The translations under genes and the position numbers were made by a program. This document shows positions 37,633 to 49,593 of a stretch of 64,000 bases of DNA, piece by piece (positions within the stretch are counted from its first letter, which is position 1; every line of letters starts with the position of its first letter). The notes under the pieces were generated by a model. The model was not told the origin of the DNA, did not search any database, and worked only from the letters and a program-made list of their open reading frames with translations. Source of the stretch: Brienomyrus brachyistius (lineage: Eukaryota > Chordata > Actinopteri > Osteoglossiformes > Mormyridae); NCBI RefSeq assembly GCF_023856365.1, contig NC_064551.1:15757527-15821526 (forward strand), given 5' to 3'.

Positions 37633-40600
37633 ATGACTGCAGCTGGGAGATTTATTTTCATTGGCTGCCTGCTGCAAGGTGAGACAAGGGGGGATGGGGG
37701 ACCACAGATTGCATAATTACATTAATTAACACCCAGAGTTTAGGGGTCCAAGCTATAAACCTCTGATCTATATACAGCATCAACTTCTTATGAACTGTCT
37801 TTCTTATTAGTTGTACAGAATGCATGGTTTCTCTGTGGAGAAACTGAATGAATGCAAGTATAATATTAATGTGCATATTAATATACATGAGCTCACATGT
37901 GTTTTCCAGTGCAAATGTACAGCAGTACATCTTTGTATGATTGACTATAGACAGACTGTGACTGTATGATGTCTGAATTGTAGGTGGTCTGTGCAGTACC
38001 TGGACAGCCCAGATGCCTCAGTCTATACAAGCCCTGAATGGATCCTGTGTGCTGATTCCCTGCACATTCCAGATTCCATCTAAAGAAAATCTACATCTAA
38101 CAAACCCAGTTGTAATATGGTTGACAAAGAGAGGGTGGTCTGATAAAAAGAAGTTGAACAAAAGTGATGTAAATATAAATGGAAGTTTGTCTGAGATAAA
38201 CTGCACTACAATCCTGAACGGAATTAGTAAGAATTGGACTGGTGTTTATTCTTTGAGGATAAAAGACAATAACAGTAAAAATAAGTACAATGTTACAGAG
38301 AAGGTGGAAATTAATGTGGAAGGTATGTCATCTACCTTAAATTTAGCGTTGAACATTATTTTTCTGTACATTGTTATAATGGAAACAGATTTCCAGAATT
38401 GTGAATCCATGTTTGTCATTATTGATGGATGTGTTGATGTCCTTGTGTCCCGATATCTAAGCAAAGTAAACAAACATATATTTGTTGTAATTGTTCAGAG
38501 CAGTGGATGTGGGGTGCTGCTCGTCCCTAAGCCCAGGGCAGCCCCCCCCCCCCCCAGATGTGTGTGATATAATGTGATATGAATCACGTGACTCTCTGTC
38601 TCTATGTCTTCCAGACTCTCCACCCAGCCCCCAGATCACCATAAACAGGGACATGGTGAAGGAGGGGGGCTCTGTGACTCTGAGGGAAGGGGACTCTGTG
38701 ACTCTGACCTGTTCGGCTCCAGCTCCCTGTCCATCACTCCCCCCGACTCTGTCATGGACCCCCAGGCTGAGTGACGGTATCACTGTATTTCAGGAGAATG
38801 ATGATCACACTAAACATGTATCTTCTGTTATGAACTTTACTGCCTCACATCTCCACCATAAGCAGGAAGTCAAATGTACAGCAGTTTACAGTCTCCAAGC
38901 CAACAACAGTGAGAGGACATCCTACACAAATGTGACTCTCAATGTTCAGTGTAAGTCCATTTTCATCATATTTCATTTCATGAAATTTCTTTATGAGATC
39001 TAGTATCATAATCTCTGTGTGAATTAAAATCAGACCTATATTGTTCCTGATCGACAAAACTCTTATTCCTGAGTCTTGCCTAGAACGTTTCTTTAACATT
39101 CCCACAGATTCTCCTAAAAACACTTTGGTGTTAATTGGAAAAGACCGGAATCTAACCTGCAGCAGTGATGCCAACCCAGCAGTGAACAATTACACCTGGT
39201 ATAAAGTGACTGGGAGTGAAACTAAAGTTGTTTCACACAGACAGAACCTCACCTCTAATATCACTGCGGTCAGTGGACAGTATTACTGTCAGGCTCAGAA
39301 TGACCTCGGCCTGCAGAATTCAAGCAATGTGCAGCTCCACTGTGAACGTAAGTATCACTTCATATCGCTTTCAAAATAATGATGTTCTGTTGAATATATG
39401 GTCATTTATCTCATTGTTTGACATGTGCAAACATACAGGTCAAATCTATAACTATACAAAACCGGGGCCTGTATCCTAAAGCAAGATTTGTCAACTAGAT
39501 AACTTGCTAGATTAAGGTGCCCTACTTGAAATGGATTTTATCTTTGTTCACTTACATTTACCCCAAATGACCTTTACCGGTACAAAGTGACTGACGTTGG
39601 CATGAACACTGACACATAGTAACAGGAACAAATTTCTAATTTTGACTCATCAGCCTATAAGCACTGCCATTATAGCAGTGACTGTAGTTTTCGTTTCTGA
39701 TCTTTAAGTCCCGCGTGGGGGCTTCCTGTAGTATAATGGACACACCATCTGTTTGCTGTGCAGTGGTCAAGGCTCCACCCACTTGGGTGGCCGCTGCTGC
39801 AGGGGCGGCTGGGATGATGCTGGTGTGCATCTTAATGCAGATTCTTCTCAAGTGAGTGTCTGGACCTGAACCTTCCCCGTCTGCTTTGGCAAACATTTCT
39901 TTATCAGTCTGGTCCTGATTACATCATCATTTCCAGAACATGCTGCCCCAGGGAGAATCACAGCAGTAAGATACGAGTCACTGAGGAATTAACACCGATA
40001 AATTTGGTGAGTCTCTCTCTCATCTCAGCCCTCTGTGCCTTACTGACATTGCTGCCCTTCATCGCTATTTAACTATATAAAATATAACGTGTTAAATATA
40101 GTTAATGTGTTATTGTTAATGTGTAAAATATTATTATATATTAATCATATTCCCTGTTCACTTTTCAGGTTATTGTATGTAAACTTTCTTCTAATTGGGT
40201 GAAACATTTGGCACGTTTTTACCGTCAGATAACTAGAAATATATGTCTTAGAGTTAATTTTTTGTAAAATGTTTTTTGTCTTTTGCTCATTACTCCTTAT
40301 AAGAATCCAGTTTTCGTTACTCAAGTTTCAAGTAGGGCGAGAGCAACTCATAGAGTGTTACCATGGATGGCGCCATCTTGGAATTTTACAAATTAAAAAA
40401 AATTATTTTAAGAAAAACTTTTTTATTTAAAAGTTTTAAAATATTTATATTGAGCTCAAGTAATCTTTTCTACTTTTTCTGTAATTAACCATTGTCACTT
40501 TTCTCATAACTGTATTGGCACTGGGGCGGCATGGTGGTGCAGTGCACTGTTGCCTCTCACCTCTGGAACTTGGGTTCGAGTCTCCGCCTGGGTCACATGT

Positions 40601-41577
40601 GTGTGGAGTTTGCATGTTCTCCCCATGTCGTCGTGGGGTTTCCTCCGGGTACTCCGGTTTCCCCCCCCACAGTCCAAAAACATGCTGAGGCTAATTGGAG
40701 TTGTTAAATTGCCCATAGGTGTGCATGTATGAGTGAATGGTGTGTGAGTGTGCCCTGCGATGGGCTGGCCCCCCATCCAGGGTTGTTCCCTGCCTCGTGC
40801 CCATTGCTTCCGGGATAGGCTCCGGACCCCCTGCGACCCAGTAGGATAAGCGGTTTGGAAAATAGATGGTTGTATTCTCAATGTTTTTTGTTTAATCGAT
40901 AATTAACTTTCTTAGAAATCACATTTTAAAACTTAACCGGCACCTATTTTCTTTTCCGATTTATACTTTTGAAATATACGTAACACCAGACTTCTGAGAG
41001 CGAAAATGAGACTCCAGTCGTCCACCATACCAACACAGACCATGACAGAGGCAGTGAATGGGGAACAGGAAGCAGTGAGGGGATCTCACAGAACACTCTG
41101 TATGGAAACATCAACCACAATGTTCAAAATGTGCTGATAGGCACAAGTGTGATGTCTGATGCTATAAGGGGTATGTCTGGTAAGAGGAAGAAAACCCAAC
41201 ATCCTGAGAGCAGAGATGTGTCTGGATGTGGCTTCAGAAGCCAGGATTCTGCAGATTCCCAGAAGAGGAAATATGAGGCAGGTAGCGAACAAGAGACTAT
41301 GGAGGACAGGAAGAGCTCAGCGCTGGATGATCAGCTGAAGACACCTGAAACGAGAGAGGAACCAACGTATGATAACATCTGCCATCAACTGCGCACCAAT
41401 GGTCCAGATGATAGGTCTGCTACAGTGGAAGCTTCTCCTGAGGGTCCACAGGACCATCATGACGTTGCTTTTTACCCAATGATCTCTGAAGAACCGGGAA
41501 CCAATGAGAGTGAGTATGCAGTGGTGAGAAAGGTCCGTAGCCTTCAGCCAGCAGAAAGTCCATCCCTGAAGGACTAA
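37633..41577 (+). CDS. Siglec/CD22-like inhibitory receptor, seven exons, 568 aa
   Basis: Exons: 37633-37678, 37984-38322, 38615-38950, 39108-39347, 39764-39851, 39937-40006, 40990-41577. All introns are GT-AG, and the Ig exons are phase 1 as in Ig-superfamily genes. The product has a signal peptide starting MTAAGRFIF and a V-set domain with GSCVLIPCTF and an E-strand Cys (EINCTT), the Siglec pattern of an extra intrasheet disulfide. WTGVYSLRIKD places an Arg where Siglecs bind sialic acid. Two C2-type domains follow (cysteines in SVTLTCSAPAPC and VKCTAVY; NLTCSSD and GQYYCQAQ), then one membrane span (VAAAAGAAGMMLVCILMQIL) and a ~215-residue tail. Tail motifs are TLYGNI (ITSM, YxN), TYDNI (YxN, Grb2-type) and SEYAVV (ITIM). 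Expected role: leukocyte surface lectin recruiting SHP-1/2 phosphatases. The last exon could be split further at GTATGTCTGG (41169), but the read-through frame is open. Confidence 0.85.
40524..40870 (+). mobile_element. V-SINE inserted in intron 6 of the Siglec-like gene
   Basis: tRNA-derived head (GGCATGGTGGTGCAGTG; B box GGTTCGAGTCTC), then the V-SINE core (GTGTGGAGTTTGCATGTTCT, CCTCCGGGTACTCCGG), then an L2-type tail (GGGATAGGCTCCGGACCCCC, GGATAAGCGGTTTGGAAAAT). The head has lost the GTTAG of GTGGTTAGCAC. Same orientation as the host gene. Confidence 0.88.
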
Positions 41578-41729
41578 GGAATTAGTGCAGCTAGAATTAA
41601 CCATAATTCATACTGCATGTGTTCTGAAAAATAATATTGTAATGGGGGGGGGGGAGCTATTGTGTCTTTCACAGAAATTCTGAAGAAATTTGCCCCATTT
41701 ACGCAATATATTTTTACTCTTCTGTTGGT

Positions 41730-41800
41730 TGACTTTCATGCTGGTTCTGAGGCACGGGATCTGTGCTGGCAGTCGAAAGGTTACTGGTTTGAATCCCCTG
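41730..41800 (+). mobile_element. Fragment resembling a tRNA-derived SINE head
   Basis: Contains TGGTTCTGAGG and, after a suitable spacing, GGTTACTGGTTTGAATCCCC, which resemble Pol III A and B boxes of tRNA-derived SINEs. The rest of the element is not identifiable. Confidence 0.4.
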
Positions 41801-42329
41801 AATTGCAATCGCTTTGTTTTGGGTATGATGTGAACCTACATCCAGTCCTGCAAGCTGGATCTCCAACTTTCATGGAAAATTTGGGGGTTGGTGGCAGAAT
41901 TGACCCCTAGAAAAAACTCACACTGTTCCATTCCATTCAAACTAGCGTGGTGCTGAGGTATCACCCGCTACATGACTGCACTCAGGTTCTCATCCCCGAG
42001 GTGTTTTGCTGCCTGGAGGGTGTGGCAGCACATGTTCCTTACCTCTCTCTCTCTCTTATTTTACAGTACATCTTCTAGCTATAAGCATAACAAATGTAAC
42101 TTTGCACGTGTATGAAGGTACAATGCTGTGCAGAATAATTACTGCTCAAAGGTTTTTATTTTAAAATGTATATAAACAGCATAATTTCCAGAATACTGTA
42201 TCCATTGATAGATGGAAATTCAGTGATGTAAGTAGATGAACTTTGATGTTATCAATAAGTTGTCTTCCACTTATACTATATTATATGGAATATGATATGA
42301 ATATTAACTGATTATATGATCAATCAAGG

Positions 42330-42684
42330 AGCGGCATGGTGGTGCAGTGGTTAGCTCTGTTGCCTCACACCTCTGGGACCCGGGTTCGATGCCTGGGCTA
42401 CATGTGTGTGGAGTTTGCATGTTCTCCCCATGTCGTCGTGGAGTTTCCTCCGGGTACTCCGGTTTCCCCCCACAGTTCAAAAACATGCTGAGGCTAATTG
42501 TAGTTGCTAAATTGCCCGTAGGAATGCGTGTGTGAGTGAATGGTGTGTGAGTGTGCCCTGCGATGGGCTGGCCCCCCGTCCTGGGTTGTTCCCTGCCTCG
42601 TGCCCATTGCTTCTGGGATAGGTTCCGGACCCCCCGCGACCCAGTAGGGTAAGCGGTTTGGAAAATGGATGGATGGATGGGCTA
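42330..42684 (+). mobile_element. V-SINE, full-length
   Basis: Head GCGGCATGGTGGTGCAGTGG, B box GGTTCGATGCC, V-SINE core and L2-type tail ending in GGATGGATGGATGG. It is the same family as 40524, 48332 and 52590, and more complete at the head than the intronic copy. Confidence 0.9.
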
Positions 42685-44017
42685 CTCTCCTTGTGCTGTA
42701 GAATAATCGCGGTTTAAATGCAGAACACAGTAATAATACAAAATAAATAAAGCAACTAAAAGACCCCAGAAGGCTTCTGCCTTTTGCTTTTCTCTCTGTC
42801 ACTTCCTTGTCTGGGTTGTCCTGACTGTGCATCAATGACTAAATCCTGAGCTTCTTTCTTCTTTTCACAAACAAAATTGGCCACTGTCTAATTAACTTGG
42901 TGTAGCAGCTACATTTACAAATATTTTACCCTTTCTGTGCAAATGGATGAAACTGTGAGTTGGAATTTAAACTATAGTTAAAATGCCAATGTTCACGTTT
43001 TCAAAATGGCAAATTTCATATTCGTTTCACAATGTTACTTAGTGTATTTTAATCAAAGTAGTAGGAAAAATCGAAAATTGTCATTGTTTGAAATTACGAA
43101 AGCATGAACAGTGAACTCGACAATAAATTACCAAATGAAATAAAACACAGATATGTTTGTGTGGCGATTTATTCATTTTTCATTGTTGATTGAGAAAGGG
43201 AAACTGTGGGATGTGAATAATTGCATTACGTGAGTCATACGGGCGTAGATTTGAGTATGGCCGAGGCCAGACATTTACTTACTAGTACTGTGGTAGTATC
43301 GTGCGTGTTTATGGGGCTTTGGATAGATCCCTACCAGTGTTGAAACTAAAGCTATCCGGTTAGTCTGTAATGCAATTTGTAATGCCTTAGGATGGCGCTG
43401 TGACCCAAATGTACGCATTACAGTCTCATGTCACTAGGAATGGGGGTTTCATGTCAGCCTATATGATGGCTCTCTTTCTATAGACCTATATACGATTATT
43501 AGAATTGGTATGTCCATTATGTCCATTATCTATACTGTTCGTGCAGTGGGTTGGCATCCAGTTTACGCTTGTTAGACACCTGGTGCAGCAAAGCGCTCCG
43601 AAAGAGGAATAGGAATTAGAGAAATGGGGGGGGGGGGGAATCACCATGAATAACACGTAGCCATGAAATTTTCCCCTTTTGTTTCACATTGTTTTTGTTG
43701 CAACTCATTGCATAAAACAACATCGTATTTGTAGTAAACGCACTAAAAGATTGCATAATACAATCTCAACCTGAATCTGCGATATGCAAACGTGAAATGA
43801 TCTTCACATGCATTTATATCAGCCATTCCAAAGTGTTACAGCCGATACACGTGTTAGATCCCAGGGAAATGTGTTTTTGGCAGAGGAACGTATGTCTGCT
43901 TCGCTCCCAGATCATTTATTTTGTAATGTTAATATTCTTCGATGAAAACATTGCTATGTAGGTTATAGAGAGAATGTGGCACGACGGCTGACAGCGCAAC
44001 CTTACGAGCGCTGGCTG

Positions 44018-44021
44018 CAGT
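44018..44021. repeat. CAGT flanking the palindrome (left copy; right copy 57862-57865)
   Basis: CAGT abuts both palindrome ends in direct orientation, outside the inverted sequence. It could be a 4-bp target-site duplication from insertion of the whole element, or coincidence (about 1 in 256 for one test). Confidence 0.4.
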
Positions 44022-44250
44022 CTATGGCGTTAAATTAGTGCCAAAAGTCGTGCGCATAAAAACCACGCGCGCATGCGCTCGCGAACAGAAAATCGATGCT
44101 TTCTACGCGCTCGCGATTGCACAGCACTCACTCACTCGCTCGCCGTTAAATTAGTGCCAAAAGTCGAACCACGCGCGTGTGTGCGCTCGAGTGCTGAAAA
44201 CTCATCCCCTCTACGCGCTCGCTCGCTCGAATTTCCCACTTCTTCTTACC
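44022..44250. repeat. Subterminal GC-rich direct repeats of the palindrome
   Basis: Two tandem copies begin GTTAAATTAGTGCCAAAAGT at 44029 and 44143, each followed by CG-rich ACGCGCG/GCGCTCG motifs. The mirror copies are at ~57630-57855. Their position just inside the ends resembles transposon subterminal binding-site repeats, but no protein binding is shown. Confidence 0.6.
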
Positions 44251-44797
44251 GTATATAAAAGAATGGGCCAATGTACGATAAATTGCATTGTGAATAACAT
44301 TTCTTAATACAACATCACACAGCCAATTTAATAAATTCAAATCCTGGGAAGAGCGCTCGTAAGATATTAGTTCTCGGGTTAGTGTTAGCAGACTATAGGC
44401 GAAACCACCTTAAGTGCTATCTGTTAATGTTTATTAAATTGGCATTAAAATGGAGAGGTTTATAATATCTTTTGTCCTTGTAGCTGCTAAATACACTCAT
44501 TATTAAAGCCATAAAGTTGTCTGCCTGCTACATTGGAATCTCTGAGTAAGTGTTTTTGATGGATTTTATTTAACTTTATTTGACTCTGGTCCTTAGATCT
44601 AATGTCATACTTCTTCACTTATATTGTTTGTGAAAAGGTTTACCACGGTCAAACAGAGCAGCCACTACATCATCATACATGAACAAGCACCTCACAAAAC
44701 AAAAACATTTCATTTTCATAATTAAAATTATGAAATTATTATGGTAGGCCTAGCGTGTGGATCAGAGACAAGATCTTGACACCTCATTAACTATAAT

Positions 44798-45537
44798 TTG
44801 TTCTGTGAACAGCTCAGATACCACCTTCTCGAAAGTCTTTTGCATAAAATACAAATGGGATTCAGCGCGACTCCACTAAATTTGGATTACCTGGAGTTCC
44901 TTTGTCATCAGGAGCTGTATCTTCTGCAGGCCCTGTCTAATCACATTGAAGTACTTCCTGCTATCACCCTGGCTTTGCAAGAGCTCTTTGACCTTGTGAG
45001 GGCATATCTGGAACGTCCAGCCCCACTGCCACACAGGAAGTCACTGCCACCAATGGACGACCCAAGAGTTTGATTGAAGAACAACGTTTGAAAGAAATGT
45101 TCCATACTCAACTTCCTGTGCCTTGCATAGCCACACTGATGGATGTTTCAAGAAGAACAATCTTAAGAAGAATGAAAGAGTATGAGCTCTGTGTTAGGGG
45201 CACATATAATTCCATCAGTGATGAGGAACTTGACAATTTGGTTTCTTCTGTCAAGAATGATCTACCAAATGCAGGCTACAGGATGGTCAGAGGGAGGCTG
45301 CAGTCAATGGGCTACAGGGTTCGGTGGAGAAGAGTTGCAGCCTCCATGCACAGGGTTGATTCCATGGGCATCATATCAAGGTTGTCTAGTCTTGGCTGTG
45401 TTGTACGTAGAATGTACTCTGTACCAGGGCCTTTGTCTCTGGTACACGTGGACACAAACCACAAGTTGATCCGGTTTGTATTAACATCAAATTTATTTGA
45501 AGTTTGTTCATCTACAGCCCTGGGTGGATTGGTGTGA
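44798..45537 (+). pseudogene. rve-type (integrase-like) transposase remnant, left arm
   Basis: Two overlapping frames (44798-45073 and 45070-45537) are one gene split by a ~1-nt frameshift in the CCAGCCCCACTGCCACAC region; the right-arm copy reads through. The N-terminal half is leucine-rich helical. The middle has a helix-turn-helix (PCIATLMDVSRRTILRRMKE), followed by GYRMVRGRLQSMGYRV, a pattern seen upstream of IS3-like/rve cores. The first catalytic Asp is probably in LVHVDTNHKL. The remaining core (second Asp and Glu) is missing: the frame ends after SSTALGGLV. It belongs to the rve superfamily; IS3EU-type is a guess. Non-functional as it stands. Confidence 0.65.
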
Positions 45538-46508
45538 GGTGGTGGTGGGGCTTTGGAGAAGATTTCCTGCCGATCAACACTGGCCACTTATATCTATGTG
45601 TCATGGAGGTCTCGAGACTCACAGATATTCAGAGACATGTGGATAGTTTACCGGTGTTTTTCAGCAGGAAATAGTTATTACTACAAATTGTCACCCCCCC
45701 CCCACAGAAACTGGATCTGGCTATAGTGGAAAAATCTTTTTTTTTTTTATTTGTGAGAACTTGAAAGCCCTTAAATTGCTTTCAGCAAAGTAAACAAAAC
45801 TTGGAAAAAATATATGCTCATTCACCAACAGTTTCTAATCTGGGGTCTAAAGTGGTCAGGTTTGCTAGTGTATTTGGTTATTTGTCTATCCTAGCCTGTT
45901 GCAGTGTATATTTCCTGTATATTTTGCATGTAAAAATGTTGTTTGTTATGTCAGTGCTTAATATTATCATGTAGTCTTCATGAACTTTGTTTTAACCCGA
46001 CTTAATGGCTTTCTTCATCTTGGCCAGGGACTGCATTTGAAAAGTAGCCACTTGACTAAAATTGGCACATTTTCAGAAATGCCAGCAACAATACTGATAA
46101 TGAACACCCCTCTAACTGACTCTCAGTTGGTTTAGAAAAAAGACTTTTAAGAGAAAAGAAAGCCTACCTTTGGTTTTGCATTTTTCTCTTTTTTGTTGGC
46201 TGTGCACAACATATCAGAAGAATACATTACAATTAAATTAGTTAAGAAATAACAGATTGCTTATATACAATATTAAGGTGATAACAACAACCCTCACTGT
46301 CTCTAGGTGCTGGTTCAGACAGGGCATTCTGCAGCAGGGACACCACCCGTCGTGCAGCATTCTGCAAATCTCCCTATCACAACAGCCCACATAACAGAAT
46401 AACATTAGTGTATGATTCAGTAGGGCTAGTCCAGGTCTGGAAAGTAGTTGGGCCAGATTTTCAAATCAAGAAATTTAGCTGGGCCAGACATATTCAGCGG
46501 CCCAGTAA
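45538..46508. other. Left-arm non-coding stretch after the transposase remnant
   Basis: Mirrors 55371-56330. It contains a C-run near 45693-45701 and T-tracts near 45728. On the minus strand at ~46370-46290 a short open segment encodes LQDAARRVVSLLQNALSEP, also present in the right arm (55514-55570), but I cannot assign it. Confidence 0.45.
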
Positions 46509-46516
46509 GCAGCAGG

Positions 46517-46809
46517 CAGGGACGGATTACGGACCGGGCCAGCGGGGCCGCTGCCCAGGGGTCCTTGGGGTGCAGGGGGCGTGTGGGGCCCCTAGCCCAA
46601 AACAATTTGCAACGCTTATCAACAATGTATTTTCGTTTGTCTATTTTAGAGGGCCTACATTCTTTGATCCTCTGCCTACAAGGGCCCCTGACCCTATAGG
46701 GAGGGCGTTTGGCTGCCAAGGGCCCTTGAATTGTGGTGGTTGTGGTGGTGGGAGGGGGGCCCTCACCAACGTTTTACCCAGGGGCCACACAACCCATAAT
46801 CCGTCCCTG
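46517..46809. mobile_element. hAT-type MITE with perfect 8-bp target-site duplication
   Basis: Terminal inverted repeats CAGGGACGGATTA at both ends. The 293-bp element is flanked by GCAGCAGG at 46509-46516 and 46810-46817. The right arm of the palindrome has the uninterrupted site with a single GCAGCAGG (inverse, 55363-55370). The CAG-start TIR and 8-bp duplication are hAT hallmarks. Non-autonomous; open frames within it are meaningless. Confidence 0.93.
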
Positions 46810-46855
46810 GCAGCAGGTAATGGCATTTTAAACAAACACAAATCAAGGTACATTA

Positions 46856-47330
46856 TTTTAAAAAGCTACAACTGAACAGAATCTGAGAGCAATATTTTTT
46901 TTCCACTTCTGAAATAAGAAAAATATTTTGGTCGTATCTGACCTAGACACATCTCAAAGTGCATAAAAAGAAAAAAATGCCTATTAGATGGTAAACTGCC
47001 AGACATAAAGAAAAAGGGAAAAATCGGCTATAATCATCATCTGCTTATACTGTAGTGATCCATTTCACCCACACAGGCATGATCACCATAAGCAGTTTCC
47101 ACATTATTGTCGAGGTGACTATTCACTTTACCTCTGCTTTCTCTGACATCTTCCTGATTCTGCCGCAAACAAGGGGCTCATAGGGTGGAGACTGAGGGTG
47201 TTAAACAGACCAATCTTACTTTTGTCACTGAATGCAACAAATAATGTTGTATTTATCTGTCAAAAGTCCAGCACCAGGAAAAGCAACAGAGTGACAGTAG
47301 AAACTGCAATAATAATGGAAGTGCGCCGCC
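46856..47330. other. Left-arm segment downstream of tbxt exon 8
   Basis: Probably former tbxt 3' UTR and flank (minus orientation). It has no counterpart in the right arm, where 55046-55325 occupies the equivalent place. AT-rich, no gene seen. Confidence 0.45.
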
Positions 47331-47803
47331 CTACAGGGAAGGAGGAGTGATGGGAGTCCAGGTGGTGGCTAAGCGCGCGTGGGGAGAGGCGTCCTACTGT
47401 GAGGCTTCATGAACTTCCGATAGAGCAGTGCTGTCATACAGCGGGGAGCCTGAGAGGGGCACTGTGGCCGGGTGCAAGAGCCCTGGGTAATGAGTTGTAG
47501 AGCTGCGCAGGAACTGAGAGCCCAAGCTGTTGGACATTCCACTGGACTGGGAGACTGGGGTGAGCAAGGAGGAGCTCATTGACCACAAACTGGGATACTG
47601 GCTGTATGTGAGCAATGGGGTGGAGATTAAGGAAAGATGTTAAATCAGCATGCAGTGTTGCCGGGCTCACCTGGAGCTGCTCCCGGAGGTGCCGCTATGA
47701 CTCATGGGTAACATGCCAGAATGGGACGGCACCTGTAGGCTGGACCAGTTGTCATGGGACGGCAACATGGACAGACAGGTAGACAAGCTGTCTGAATAAG
47801 CAG
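47331..47803 (-). pseudogene. tbxt: Brachyury (tbxt) 3' fragment: exons 7 and 8, left arm
   Basis: Exon 7 (47803-47671) encodes AYSDSLSTCLSMLPSHDNWS and SGMLPMSHSGTSG. A 69-bp GT-AG intron (47670-47602; donor GTGAGC, acceptor CATACAG) follows. Exon 8 (47601-47331) encodes QYPSLWSMSSSLLTP, GMSNSLGSQFLRSS and SGSPLYDSTAL, then the brachyury C-terminus ARLATTWTPITPPSL. This matches the transactivation region of T/brachyury transcription factors; human equivalents include SHDNWSSLGMP and YPSLWSVSN. An in-frame TAG at 47396-47394 sits where the family has Tyr (SQYD), cutting off the last 20 residues. The retained intron means a genomic, not processed, copy. No T-box exons are found in this arm. 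Exon 6 lies in the right arm only. Confidence 0.88.
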
Positions 47804-48331
47804 CTGCAAGTATAAAACAATAAATGAAGCAGGTATGTGGTGGGCAGTGTTACAGGGTCCTTAATATGGTCAGTAAAGAAAAGGCATGTCATCATGTTAT
47901 ATATATACTGCCTCCAGTTACTTAATGCTTAACTTTAATACATTGATTGATTTGTTCACTGCTGCAGCCTGTGTCAACTTTCCTTTCAGACAGATGTAAA
48001 GTCCTTTCTGTTTTTGTTCTGTGGAGTTTTTTTTTGAACAGCATATGGCTGAATTCTGTTAAACCTCAGATTGAAGAAAATTGTGTTAGTTGAAAAGCAA
48101 ATATCAAAAACACAGTCTGCAGGAATGTTTTTCAGAATATTTCTGTGGACTTTTGGAAATTTCACGAAATTCCATCGCTCGATTACATAAACACTGAGTG
48201 AGATTTCATTCCCATTACTGCAACGTATGAAGAGGATTATGACTTATTACTTTAGGTTATCGGACTGAGTGAGTTTTGGAAATTTGCTCTTCAATCAATA
48301 ACTGAAGCAGTGCTGTGAATGCAGAGGTTAT

Positions 48332-48693
48332 CCATCCATCCATCCATCCATTTTCCAAACCGCTTGTCCTACTGGGTTGCGGGGGGTCCGGAGCCTATCC
48401 CGGAAGCAATGGGCACGAGGCAGGGAACAACCCAGGATGGGGGGCCAGCCCATCGCAGGGCACACTCACACACCATTCACTCATACATGCACACCTATGG
48501 GCAATTTAGCAGCTCCAATTAGCCTCAGCATGTTTTTGGACTGTGGGGGGAAACCAGAGTACCCAGAGGAAACCCCACGATGACATGGGGAGAACATGCA
48601 AACTCCACACACATGTGGCCCAGGCGGAGACTCGAACCCGGGTCCCAGAGGTGTGAGGCAACAGTGCTAACCACTGCACCACCATGCCGCCCC
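48332..48693 (-). mobile_element. V-SINE in left palindrome arm
   Basis: Reverse-oriented V-SINE with CCATCC tail at 48332 and head at 48693. The head-side duplication CTGTATGCTATTT (48694-48706) is present, but the tail-side copy is missing because a deletion ends at the SINE tail and joins it directly to GCAGAGGTTAT. The same insertion with both duplications is at 52590 in the right arm. Confidence 0.9.
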
Positions 48694-48706
48694 CTGTATG
48701 CTATTT

Positions 48707-49590
48707 CATTGTATAAAAAGAAACTTACTGTACTGTACAATAAAGTATTTCACCACTGCTTCTCCCTCAGCTCCCACTGTTTGCTAACACATGCATCTTT
48801 GGATTTCTTAGTGCAATCTGTGCTTTATTTTTTTCGTGAAATGTAAGTGCAGTATCTGTTTATTAAGTGCTGTGGTTTAATATGTACATTATTATTTCAG
48901 TACTGTGTATACTGTCCTTAATGTCTTGCCTCTCTCGTATAACTTGAGATACGCCCAAATTGACTTGCAACAAGTGGTCCTGGTTCCAAATGCGGAAGGC
49001 GATGGATACCTGTATTTTATATGCTGTAGTGTGCTGGGTGTCAGACATTGCAATGCACCTTGCTTTGATTTTGACCCGTTAGATCAGAGGGAGGTAATCT
49101 TATCCAGAAAGGGCCGCTGTGTATGATGGTTTTCACTGCAACTCTCTGAACAGCGAACCTAACGGTCATCCCAATACCTTGATCTTGCTAGCATATTTAA
49201 ATGTGTACCTATTCAGGAATAGAGTGGTGAAGGCATTCAGAGGAGGACTGATGATTATCAGAGGGAACAAACGGGCTGGGTACTTGTCAGTATCCAGTAG
49301 AACCACCAGACTCCTACACTGAATGGTTCTGGATGTGGCACAGACGTTAATCCCTCTGTATTAGGGGATCCGTCTCCAGTTTGTACTCTTCTAGTTAATC
49401 GGTAGATTATCAGACAGATTTTCGCCCTAGTCCAGTACTCATTGACAGCCTAATACACCGTGTTTCAGTTTGTCTTGATAGTCAATACATGTCACAGGAT
49501 GTACATTACTCTGATGGGCAGGCCCTCTTACATATGATGGAAACACTACGACAACTTAAGAATAAGGGTCAGAAGAGTGAAATGCATATA
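48707..49590. other. Left-arm unrecognised segment
   Basis: Shared with 51940-52576 of the right arm except for a ~241-bp piece (49040-49281). An open frame at 48905-49126 (including VVLVPNAEGDGYLYF) resembles nothing I can name and is disrupted in the right arm, so it is probably not a gene. Confidence 0.4.
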
Positions 49591-49593
49591 ATG

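Larger units (their letters stand above)
41578..44017. other. Intergenic region downstream of the Siglec-like gene
   Basis: No gene recognised. It holds a G-homopolymer at 41645-41654, a tRNA-SINE-like fragment (41730-41800), a V-SINE (42330-42684) and a second G-homopolymer near 43627. The rest is AT-rich and featureless to me. No AATAAA lies immediately after the gene's stop, so its 3' end is undefined. Confidence 0.5.

Noticed and set aside
46408..46875. 155-aa open frame
   Set aside because: It runs through the hAT MITE and is absent from the other arm.
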